This document shows, piece by piece, positions 1-5,997 of a stretch of 14,104 bases of DNA. This DNA is from an uncultured Sulfitobacter sp. (lineage in GTDB: Bacteria > Pseudomonadota > Alphaproteobacteria > Rhodobacterales > Rhodobacteraceae), in the NCBI GenBank assembly GCA_937923365.1, contig CALAIJ010000110.1, positions 1-14,104 of the forward strand. Direction: 5' to 3'. The notes below the pieces were generated by a model that ran no database searches, was not told where the DNA came from, and worked only from the letters and a program-made list of their open reading frames with translations. How positions within the stretch are numbered: position 1 is the first letter of the stretch; every line of letters begins with the position of its first letter. The position numbers and the translations under genes are program-made.

Positions 1-720
1 GGTCATGTACGCAGATTGATCGCAGGCCAGAAACATAGCCGCACGTGCCACATCTTGCGGCGCGCCCATGTGCCCGAGGGGGACGGCTTCGCCCACTTCG
101 CGTTTCTTCTGGCCGATCTCTTTGTCCTCGAACTTGGCAAAAAGGGCATCTACCGTCGCCCACATCGGTGTGTCGATCACACCGGGGCTGATTGCGTTCA
201 CACGGATATGGTGTGGTGCCAGGGCAAGGGCGGCTGACTGCGTGTAGCTGATCACCGCCGCTTTGGTGGCGCAGTAATGGGCCACAAGGGCCTCGCCGCG
301 ATGACCTGCCTGAGACGCCATGTTGATAATGGAGCCGTGCTGGCCGTTGGCCACCATCGAGCGCGCAGCCGCCTGCATCACCGCATAGAAGGCGCGCACG
401 TTCAGGCCAAACAGGCGGTCGAACTGCGTTAGGTCCGCCTCAAGCACAGTGCCCATGTCAAAAAGGGCGGCGTTGTTGAAAAGGATGTCGGGCTTGATCT
501 GCGTGATCCAATCGGTGCAGGCGGCAAGGCCCGCATCGCTCAGCAAATCAAAACGCTGGTAGTGTGCAGGCCCGTCAAAGCTGTCGGCGATGTCTGTGGC
601 ATAGACCGTGGCCCCCAGAGCCGCGAAATGTGCCACAGCACTTTCGCCGATGCCACCGCAGGCACCTGTGACCAAGGCCACTTTGCCTGTCAGATCAGTG
701 GGGGCCGCGTTCAACGTCAC
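1..720 (-). CDS. smoS: SDR-family polyol dehydrogenase, SmoS-like (3' end cut by window edge)
   Basis: This is a short-chain dehydrogenase/reductase, probably oxidising a sugar alcohol such as sorbitol/L-iditol to the ketose with NAD+ in the cytoplasm. Visible motifs are the nucleotide-binding TGACGGIG near residues 18-25, NNAALFD in place of the classical NNAG, and the active-site YCATK preceded by INMASQAG. The NNAALFD, INMASQAG and EALV...YCATKAAVIS stretches closely match, from memory, the sorbitol dehydrogenase SmoS of Rhodobacter sphaeroides. The start is GTG at 720-718, overlapping the permease 2 stop as GTGA, with GGAGCG (731-726) as ribosome binding site; translation is probably coupled to the permease. 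The frame covers 240 codons and runs off the left edge; by family length only about 15-20 residues are missing. The substrate is inferred from family and operon context, and mannitol, xylitol or another polyol is possible. Confidence 0.85.
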   Translation of the reverse strand, partial: MTLNAAPTDLTGKVALVTGACGGIGESAVAHFAALGATVYATDIADSFDGPAHYQRFDLLSDAGLAACTDWITQIKPDILFNNAALFDMGTVLEADLTQFDRLFGLNVRAFYAVMQAAARSMVANGQHGSIINMASQAGHRGEALVAHYCATKAAVISYTQSAALALAPHHIRVNAISPGVIDTPMWATVDALFAKFEDKEIGQKKREVGEAVPLGHMGAPQDVARAAMFLACDQSAYMT

Positions 721-1553
721 TTGACCGCTCCGAATGTGAGACCTTGCACCAGTTGTTTCTGGCAGAACCAGCCCAGCACAATGATCGGACCGACAGCAGC
801 CGTGGACACAGCTGACAGGCGTCCAAAGAACAGCCCCTCAGGTGCGCGGTTGCCTTCGATCAGCTTTGACAGGGTGGCCGCGTCGATGGTTGTCAGGCGC
901 ACGGTCCAATAGGCTTCGTTCCAGCAGAAGATAAAGCACAGCAGTGCAGTGGAGGCGACACCCCCCCATGCCAGCGGAATGAGGATGTCCTTGATCTCGC
1001 CCCATGTGGTGACGCCGTCCATTTGCGCGGCTTCAATGATCTCTTTGGGGATTTCCTTGAAGTAGGTGAACAGCATCCAGATCACGATGGGCAGGTTGAT
1101 CAGACACAACACCAGAATGACAAGGAAATGCGTGTCAAAGATGCCAAGGAAGTTCTTGGTCAGAAAGGTCATCGGATACAGAACAGCAGCCGCTGGCAAC
1201 ATCTTGGTGGAGAGCATCCACATCAGGATGTCCTTAGTGCCGCGCGAGGGGTTGAAGGCCATCGCATAGGCGCAAGGCACACCTACGGCCAGCGCGAACA
1301 GTGTCGCGAAGGTCGACGTAATCACCGAGTTGATCGCAAACCGCCACTAGTCGTAGTTCTGCGTCATGTTGGTGTAGTTTTCCAGCGTAGGCGTAAACCA
1401 GAACAGGAGCTCCGGTTTGACGGCGTCCGCGTCCGTCTTGAAGCTGGTCAGGACCAGATAGAAGATCGGGAAAAAGAAGATCAACGCCACCATCCACGCC
1501 AGCGCAGGCCAGAGTAGATAGCTTAGTTTCGAGCGTTCGGTAACAGCTGCCAT
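717..1553 (-). pseudogene. smoG: Polyol ABC transporter permease 2 (SmoG-like), interrupted by in-frame amber codon
   Basis: This is the second inner-membrane subunit of a MalG-type sugar/polyol ABC importer. The frame from ATG 1553 to TGA 717 holds 279 codons including the stop, normal for this family, but codon 69 (1349-1347) is TAG. Protein continues in the same frame on both sides: ...ENYTNMTQNYD-stop-WRFAINSVITST... No shift is needed, so one substitution explains it; TAC (Tyr) to TAG would do, but the original residue is a guess. The first 68 residues hold TM1 and the start of the first periplasmic loop. The rest holds the remaining TM helices and the EAA loop (EAAQMDG, about residue 174), which docks the ATPase. 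The start has AGGGGA about 9 bases upstream, and the gene lies 13 bases after permease 1. A GTG at 1325 could restart translation but would lack TM1. Alternatives are sequencing error or suppression; the P450 in this window ends with TAG, which argues against general TAG decoding. Confidence 0.8.
1347..1349 (-). other. In-frame amber stop codon (TAG) inside permease 2
   Basis: The plus strand reads cta at these positions, giving TAG on the coding strand between GAC (Asp) and TGG (Trp). Both flanks encode recognisable MalG/SmoG-type permease sequence in one frame. This is a nonsense substitution and not a frameshift. Confidence 0.9.
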
Positions 1554-1566
1554 TGTTCTTGTCCCC

Positions 1567-2505
1567 TTAGTCCATCAAGCTTTTGCCAACCATGCGCAGC
1601 AGGAAGATTGCGATGATATTGGCAAGAATGACGGCGAAAATGCCCGTGGCGCTGGCGGCACCAATGTTGTTGTTGGCGAATTCACCAATGAGATACGGAA
1701 GGTTCTTGTTGCCATTGCCACGGCTGACGATCTCGATCTCGGCGTAGAGCGACAGGTGAAAGATCGACTGAATCATCACCACAATCGCAATGGGTCGTGC
1801 CAGATGCGGCACGGTCAGGTTTATGAATTGCGACCAGGGGCTGGCTCCGTCCAGTGTGGCGGCTTCCTTCTGGCTTTCGTCCTCTGACTGCAGGGACGTC
1901 ATAAAGATCAACACCGCAAAAGGGGTCCATTGCCACGTGACCATCATGATCACCGCATAGGCAGAGGTCTGCGTGGCGCGAAACGAGATCGGCTCAAGCT
2001 CGGGCCAGAGCGAGAAGAACGCGCCCAGCACCGGAAAGTCCCGCATACCGTCGACAAGGTTGTTCATCCCGCCCACCGCGATGCCCTGCAGACCCAGCAC
2101 CGGATCAAGGATCATGTTGATCCACAAGACCGCGTTGACCGCAGGCATCACAAAGAAGGGTGAAATCAGCAGAACGCGCACGATGCCGCGTCCCGGGAAT
2201 GTCCGGTTGATCAAGACCGCAATGGCAAGGCCAAGGACCACGGTCAACACAAGGATTGAGGCCACAATGAAAACGGAATTCTGAATGGCGAACCAGAAGT
2301 CCTTGGCATTCAGCACGTATTCGTAGTTGCCGAAGCCGCGCCAGTTCTCCAAGGCAGGCTTGGTCCATTCAGGGCGCCGTGTGTTGTTCAGCACATAGCG
2401 GATGAACGAGAAATACAGCGTCATGCTGAGCGGGACCAGCATCCACACCAGCAACAGGATGACTGCGGGTGTCTGTAGTAGGCGAGGGAGCGTTCTGTTG
2501 GACAT
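1567..2505 (-). CDS. smoF: Polyol ABC transporter permease 1 (SmoF-like)
   Basis: This is the first inner-membrane subunit (MalF-type) of the binding-protein-dependent polyol importer. It has 312 residues with about six hydrophobic helices, near residues 12-32, 76-100, 107-133, 182-203, 238-258 and 286-305. The EAA loop that contacts the ATPase is visible as EAATLDGASPWSQF from about residue 214, followed by the usual VP. It is somewhat longer than the roughly 290 residues I expect for SmoF. The extra length seems to lie in two periplasmic loops: residues 40-60, and residues 140-180 between the LDPVLGLQG stretch and the WQWTPF stretch. It follows the binding-protein gene after a 154-base gap containing a hairpin and precedes permease 2 by 13 bases. 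The start is ATG 2505 with only a weak purine-rich site (GAGAAAG) upstream. Polyol specificity is inferred from the SmoS/SmoE-like neighbours. Confidence 0.88.
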   Translation of the reverse strand: MSNRTLPRLLQTPAVILLLVWMLVPLSMTLYFSFIRYVLNNTRRPEWTKPALENWRGFGNYEYVLNAKDFWFAIQNSVFIVASILVLTVVLGLAIAVLINRTFPGRGIVRVLLISPFFVMPAVNAVLWINMILDPVLGLQGIAVGGMNNLVDGMRDFPVLGAFFSLWPELEPISFRATQTSAYAVIMMVTWQWTPFAVLIFMTSLQSEDESQKEAATLDGASPWSQFINLTVPHLARPIAIVVMIQSIFHLSLYAEIEIVSRGNGNKNLPYLIGEFANNNIGAASATGIFAVILANIIAIFLLRMVGKSLMD

Positions 2506-2616
2506 AGCTTTCTCGTGGCCTCTGCATGAAGTGGGCGTGCATTTTAAGCGATTGTGGATCGTTTGTCAGGACAGCTGCGCGGCGCGGCTCGCCAAAAAAA
2601 CGAAAAGGGGGAGGGT

Positions 2617-2644
2617 GAGAGGCCCGGCATCAGCCGGACCTCTC
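2617..2644 (-). terminator. Intercistronic hairpin after the binding-protein gene
   Basis: GAGAGGCCCGGC (2617-2628) and GCCGGACCTCTC (2633-2644) form a 12-bp stem, one pair of which is G-U in the minus-strand RNA, closed by a 4-base loop. On the minus strand it begins about 15 bases after the binding-protein stop. It is followed by C-rich then T-rich sequence (TTTTCG then seven T, about 2607-2594). It is probably a partial terminator or 3' mRNA stabiliser that lets the binding protein be made in excess of the permeases, as in other binding-protein-dependent operons. The structure is seen directly; the role is inferred. Confidence 0.75.
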
Positions 2645-2659
2645 GGTAGAGTACTACGC

Positions 2660-3955
2660 TTAGTAGTAGCCCGCTTCCTTCATGATGCTGTCAGCAGCAG
2701 ATTGTGCTGCGGCCAGTGCGTCGTCGACGGACTTGGCACCCGACAGGGCTGCCGCGATTTCCTGAGCAACGGCTGTGCCGACCTCTGGGAATTCGGGGAT
2801 CGCTGCGAATTGAACACCAACGTATGGCTTGATGTCTGTGGCCGCTGGGGCTGCAGATTCAATGGCTGCCATCTCGGCTGCGGCAAACTTGGCCACGTCC
2901 TGGAACTCAGCATAGGCATATGTGGATGCACGTGTGCCTGTTGGAACAGAGCCCCAACCGAACTCTGGGTGATCAGCAACCGCCTTGATGTACTCTTTAG
3001 AGGTGGCCCACTCGATGAAGGCTTTTGCTTCTTCTGTGTTGTCTGTCCCTGTGGGAACAGCCATTGCCCAAGCCCAGAGCCAGTTCGCGCCGACAGGGTT
3101 ACCTGCGTTTGGCGACTGTGCGTAGGCTACGCCGTCAACTTCCAGGAAAGACGCCGCGATTGTGGCATCGATCCACATGCCGCACTTGCCTTCGTTGTAA
3201 AGCGCGAGGATCTCGTTGAAGGAGTTACCTTCCGAACCGGGAGGGCCGTAGTTGCCCAGCAGATCAACGTAGAAGTTGATGGCCGCTTTCCACTCGTCGG
3301 ACTCAAGCGTGGGCTTCATGTCTTTGTCGAACCATGCGCCCCCAAAAGAGTTCACCATTGTGGTGACGAACGCCATGTTGTCGCCCCAGCCCGGCTTGCC
3401 GCGCAGGCAGGCACCGTAGACGCCGGCATCTGGGTTATGCATCGCAGCGGCTGCGGCTTTGACGTTGTCCCAGCTGTCGTTGTCCTTGATCATCACGCCT
3501 GCTGCATCGGCCAGATCCTTGCGGTACATGACCATGGAGCTTTCGCCATAGAAAGGTGCCGCATAGAGCGTACCTTCGTGGGACAGACCGTTGCGCATTG
3601 CGGGCAGCATGTCGTCGATATCGTACTCGGCACCGAACTCAAGCGGTTCGATCCAGCCTGCGGCACCCCAGATGGGCGCTTCCTGCATGCCGATGTTGAT
3701 GATGTCGTACTGGCCACCACCGGTGGCTGTGTCGGATGTGACCTGCTCGCGCAGAACGCCTTCTTCCAGGGACACCCAGTTCAGCTTGACGCCGGTTTCT
3801 TCGGTGTAGGCCTCGGCCACTTTTTGCATGTTGATCATGTGACCGTTGTTCACGATCGCGATTGTCAGTTCCTTGGCGTGGCCATCGGCCCAGGCGAAGG
3901 TTGCAGTGGCGATGCCAAGCGACAGGCCAAGTGCGGTGTTACGAAGAGATTTCAT
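2660..3955 (-). CDS. smoE: Periplasmic polyol-binding protein of ABC transporter (SmoE-like)
   Basis: This is a family 1 extracellular solute-binding protein that captures sugar alcohol in the periplasm and delivers it to the two permeases. It has 431 residues. The N-terminus (MKSLRNTALGLSLGIATATF, then AWADGHA) is a signal peptide with probable cleavage after AWA. The mature part begins ELTIAIVNNGHM and carries features I associate with SmoE: a GTRASTYA segment, PYVGVQF followed by IPEFPEVGT, and a C-terminal helix ending KEAGYY. The start chosen is ATG 3955, preceded by GGGAGG (3967-3962) at 6 bases and giving a proper signal peptide. The frame stays open upstream to 4222, but that part has no signal sequence and covers the regulatory region. 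It is the first gene of the operon, ahead of the intercistronic hairpin. The exact ligand (sorbitol, mannitol or another polyol) cannot be fixed from sequence alone. Confidence 0.9.
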   Translation of the reverse strand: MKSLRNTALGLSLGIATATFAWADGHAKELTIAIVNNGHMINMQKVAEAYTEETGVKLNWVSLEEGVLREQVTSDTATGGGQYDIINIGMQEAPIWGAAGWIEPLEFGAEYDIDDMLPAMRNGLSHEGTLYAAPFYGESSMVMYRKDLADAAGVMIKDNDSWDNVKAAAAAMHNPDAGVYGACLRGKPGWGDNMAFVTTMVNSFGGAWFDKDMKPTLESDEWKAAINFYVDLLGNYGPPGSEGNSFNEILALYNEGKCGMWIDATIAASFLEVDGVAYAQSPNAGNPVGANWLWAWAMAVPTGTDNTEEAKAFIEWATSKEYIKAVADHPEFGWGSVPTGTRASTYAYAEFQDVAKFAAAEMAAIESAAPAATDIKPYVGVQFAAIPEFPEVGTAVAQEIAAALSGAKSVDDALAAAQSAADSIMKEAGYY

Positions 3956-3961
3956 CTCATT

Positions 3962-3967
3962 CCTCCC
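3962..3967 (-). promoter_or_regulatory. Strong ribosome binding site of the binding-protein gene
   Basis: GGGAGG on the minus strand lies 6 bases before ATG 3955. It is the best Shine-Dalgarno match in the operon and decides the start against the longer upstream frame. Confidence 0.8.
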
Positions 3968-4033
3968 AAAAATAAACAGAATCGTTGTGGTGTCTGCTCT
4001 GTTACGGTCTGTGATTTGGCGCACCGGCTCCAA

Positions 4034-4075
4034 TACAAATTTTACAAATGGGTGTACGAAATATACGAAATTGTC
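4034..4075. repeat. 21-bp imperfect tandem repeat, probable operator upstream of smoE-like gene
   Basis: Four related heptamers/octamers lie in one orientation: TACAAAT at 4034 and 4043, TACGAAAT at 4055 and 4064. They form two pairs spaced 9 bp within and 21 bp between, so the 21-base units 4034-4054 and 4055-4075 agree at 13 positions. A spacing of two helical turns puts equivalent sites on one face of the DNA. The block sits 80-120 bases before the smoE-like start and directly abuts a minus-strand TTGACA. It is probably a binding site for a polyol-responsive regulator; which family cannot be told. Confidence 0.5.
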
Positions 4076-4122
4076 AAATTTTTGGCAAAGCTGGTGCGAA
4101 TGTTGGCCGTTTGAGCGGGGCG

Positions 4123-4140
4123 AGTCATATGATTCTGACT
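4123..4140. promoter_or_regulatory. Inverted repeat AGTCA-N8-TGACT, possible operator
   Basis: AGTCA (4123-4127) and TGACT (4136-4140) are a perfect 5+5 inverted repeat with an 8-base spacer. It overlaps a TATGAT (4128-4133) that could be a plus-strand -10 for the DCC gene, although no good -35 stands at the right distance. Such a short repeat can occur by chance. Confidence 0.3.
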
Positions 4141-4195
4141 TTTGGTGGGCGTATCTGTGAAAGCATGCTGAGGAACAAACAGCCCGCAATTGCGC

Positions 4196-4236
4196 GCTAG
4201 GCTGCGGCAATTGGCCTAGCAACGCGGGTTGCTTTT
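4196..4236 (+). other. Two overlapping small hairpins before the DCC gene
   Basis: GCTAGGC (4196-4202) pairs with GCCTAGC (4214-4220) around an 11-base loop. GCAAC (4219-4223) pairs with GTTGC (4228-4232) and is followed by TTTT. The two stems share bases 4219-4220 and so compete. The second resembles a weak terminator. They may form an untranslated-leader element of the DCC gene or be intergenic debris. Confidence 0.3.
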
Positions 4237-4263
4237 GTGCGGCTGGCGCGCAGTATGGCGCGG

Positions 4264-4713
4264 ATGACCGACCCGTCCCGCATCACCGTTGTGTTCGACA
4301 CCGATTGCATTTTGTGCAGCAGTTGGGTGGGCTTTCTGTTGCGGCACGAAAGCGGTGAACGCCTTCACTTTGCCTCGTCGCGCAAACCAGTTGGGCAACA
4401 GCTTGCCGCACAGCACGGGCTAGATGTGGAGGATCTTGATCTGACCTATCTGGTCATTACCGACGGCAGGTGTCTGACAAAAACCGATGCCAGCCTTGCC
4501 CTGCTGGGCCAGATGCACACGCCATGGCGCTGGCTGGGCTTGATGCGCTTTGTGCCGCGCCGGATACGGGACGGATTGTATGATATCGTTGCCCGCAATC
4601 GGCTCAGGTGGTTCGGGACGCGGCAGGATTGCTTTCTGCCGACGCCGGCACAGCGCCTAAGGTTTCTGGATGACGTGCCAGACCATCGGCAGCCCGTTGG
4701 CGGGCCGGAGTGA
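4264..4713 (+). CDS. DCC-family (DUF393) thiol-disulfide oxidoreductase-like protein
   Basis: This small thioredoxin-fold-like protein belongs to the DCC/YuxK family. The signature FDTDCILCSSW (DxxCxxC) lies close to the N-terminus. Family features follow in order: FASSRKPVGQQL, a LVITDG strand, TKTDASLALL, then a TPWRWL segment, RRIRDGLYDIVARNRLRWFG, and a final Cys (DCFLP) with LRFLDD. A redox role for the CxxC is predicted from the family, but physiological substrates are unknown. No signal peptide is seen, so it is probably cytoplasmic. The start is uncertain. ATG 4264 gives 149 residues with the motif near residue 15; ATG 4255 and GTG 4237 are in frame, and none has a convincing ribosome binding site. 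It is transcribed toward the P450 gene and its last 57 bases overlap the end of that gene on the other strand. Confidence 0.8.
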   Translation: MTDPSRITVVFDTDCILCSSWVGFLLRHESGERLHFASSRKPVGQQLAAQHGLDVEDLDLTYLVITDGRCLTKTDASLALLGQMHTPWRWLGLMRFVPRRIRDGLYDIVARNRLRWFGTRQDCFLPTPAQRLRFLDDVPDHRQPVGGPE

Positions 4714-5997
4714 AAATCGTGGCAACGGGGCAGGGAGCGCCGTCATGTGTGCAGGGGTCATGCGCTGCAAAATGGTGGCAGCTATCAGACAGGCCTCCAT
4801 CAGGCCAAAGTTCTGGCCGATGCACACGCGGGGACCCGCGCCAAAAGGCAGGTAGGCGAATTGGGGCCACGCAGGGTCGCCCAGAAACCGTGAGGGGTCA
4901 AAGCGGTCCGGCGCATCAAAGAACCGTGGATCGCGGTGGGTCATATAGGGCATCACCTGAACCAGATCGCCCTTGCGGATGAAGTAGCCGTTCAGGTCCA
5001 CGTCCTCTTCGGCCTGCCGCAGAAACAGACTATAGGCGGGTGGATAAAGCCGCAGTGCTTCGTCCACGCAGGCGCGGAGAAGGGGCAGAGCGTGCAGGTC
5101 CTCAAGCGTCGGCGCGCGGCCCGCCAGACCCTCGCGAAGCTCGTCCTGAACACGGGCCAGCCACTCGGGGGCACAGGCAAGACTTGCAAAAAGCCAGCTG
5201 AGCAGCGCGCCCGAGGTCTCATGACCCGCAATCAGCAGGCTCATCACATCGTTTCGGGTCTGGGTGAAATCGCCTGCGTGTTCTTCCAGCAGTGTCGTCA
5301 GCAGGTCGTTCTGATCGCCTGCGTCGCCGCGCGCCATACGTTCGCGCACCAGACCGCTGACCGACGCGTCCATCACCTGCATTGCCCAGCGTTTCCTGCG
5401 CTTGGTGGCTAACGGTAGCCAGTCGGGCAGGGTCAGCGGTGCGGTGGATTCGCGGAACGCGGTTTCGGACAATATCTGGATTGCCGCCTCGATCTCCTCT
5501 CCGTTGGTGCGGGGGCTGGCACCGAACAGGGTGCGCGTCGCCACGTCGAGTGTGAGCCGCGCCATCGTTTGGTCGGTGTCGATCTCGACTGTGCCGCCTT
5601 TGGCGCCGCTTGCCAGCCTGTCGCAGAGCCTTTGTGTCTCTGCCACCGCCATCGCGCCATAATCCGGCAGGCGTTTGGTCTGGAAAGACGGCATTACCTT
5701 GCGCCTGCGCGCGCGCCATTCGTCACCTTCCGCCAGCAACAGACTGTCACCGTTCCATTGCCGCACCACATCCGTCAGCTTGCGAAACCGGATGAAGGAG
5801 GCCCATTTGCGCGTCAGCAGTGCTTCGATGTGATCGGGATGGAACAACAGATGGGATCGGTAAGGCCCCAGCCGCAGGCGCACCGTATCGCCGTAGCGCG
5901 CGCGCATGTCTGCGTAGAATTGCAATTGGTCGCGCTTGATGCGGATCAGGTGGTCCAGCCCCAACGTCCATGTGCGGGGATGTCTGGGCCCGCTCAT
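4657..5997 (-). CDS. Cytochrome P450
   Basis: This is a haem-thiolate monooxygenase of 446 residues that inserts oxygen into an unknown substrate using electrons from a ferredoxin or flavodoxin system not encoded here. All core motifs are present (residues counted from ATG 5997): C-helix WRARR (94-98), I-helix AGHETS (257-262) with the oxygen-activating Glu-Thr pair, ExxR as EALR (313-316), FDPSRF (366-371), and the haem-binding loop FGAGPRVCIG (385-394) with the ligand Cys at 392. The I-helix and meander resemble CYP4/CYP102/CYP110-like enzymes that often act on fatty acids or terpenoids; that is a loose impression. The N-terminus has no membrane anchor. The start ATG 5997 overlaps the methyltransferase stop as ATGA, so it is translationally coupled; an in-frame ATG at 6102 would overlap 109 bases and is rejected. 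The stop is TAG. It is the last gene of a three-gene unit. Confidence 0.92.
   Translation of the reverse strand: MSGPRHPRTWTLGLDHLIRIKRDQLQFYADMRARYGDTVRLRLGPYRSHLLFHPDHIEALLTRKWASFIRFRKLTDVVRQWNGDSLLLAEGDEWRARRRKVMPSFQTKRLPDYGAMAVAETQRLCDRLASGAKGGTVEIDTDQTMARLTLDVATRTLFGASPRTNGEEIEAAIQILSETAFRESTAPLTLPDWLPLATKRRKRWAMQVMDASVSGLVRERMARGDAGDQNDLLTTLLEEHAGDFTQTRNDVMSLLIAGHETSGALLSWLFASLACAPEWLARVQDELREGLAGRAPTLEDLHALPLLRACVDEALRLYPPAYSLFLRQAEEDVDLNGYFIRKGDLVQVMPYMTHRDPRFFDAPDRFDPSRFLGDPAWPQFAYLPFGAGPRVCIGQNFGLMEACLIAATILQRMTPAHMTALPAPLPRFSLRPANGLPMVWHVIQKP

Larger units (their letters stand above)
3956..4263. promoter_or_regulatory. Divergent intergenic control region between smoE-like gene and DCC gene
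   Basis: About 300 bases without a gene separate two divergent genes. The part near smoE (4030-4085) is A+T-rich against a G+C-rich background. It holds four short direct repeats, a TTGACA on the minus strand (4077-4072) that could be a -35 box, and no clear -10 at normal spacing. Further out are an inverted repeat at 4123-4140, a possible plus-strand -10 (TATGAT, 4128-4133), a 10-bp palindrome CGCAATTGCG (4185-4194) and two small hairpins (4196-4232). No regulator gene is present in the window. Confidence 0.6.

Noticed and set aside
1347..1349. TAG as a programmed recoding (pyrrolysine or selenocysteine-like) site
   Set aside because: No recoding element is apparent, the protein is an ordinary permease, and TAG ends the P450 gene in this window. 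A point mutation or sequencing error is simpler.
2402..4114. 570-codon open frame on the plus strand
   Set aside because: It is antisense to the binding-protein gene, the intercistronic hairpin and the start of permease 1, and its translation shows no family motif. The opposite frame has a signal peptide, a good Shine-Dalgarno and clear family similarity.
3956..4222. N-terminal extension of the binding protein to an ATG at 4222
   Set aside because: It would remove the signal peptide from the N-terminus and read through the operator-like repeats. ATG 3955 has GGGAGG at ideal spacing.
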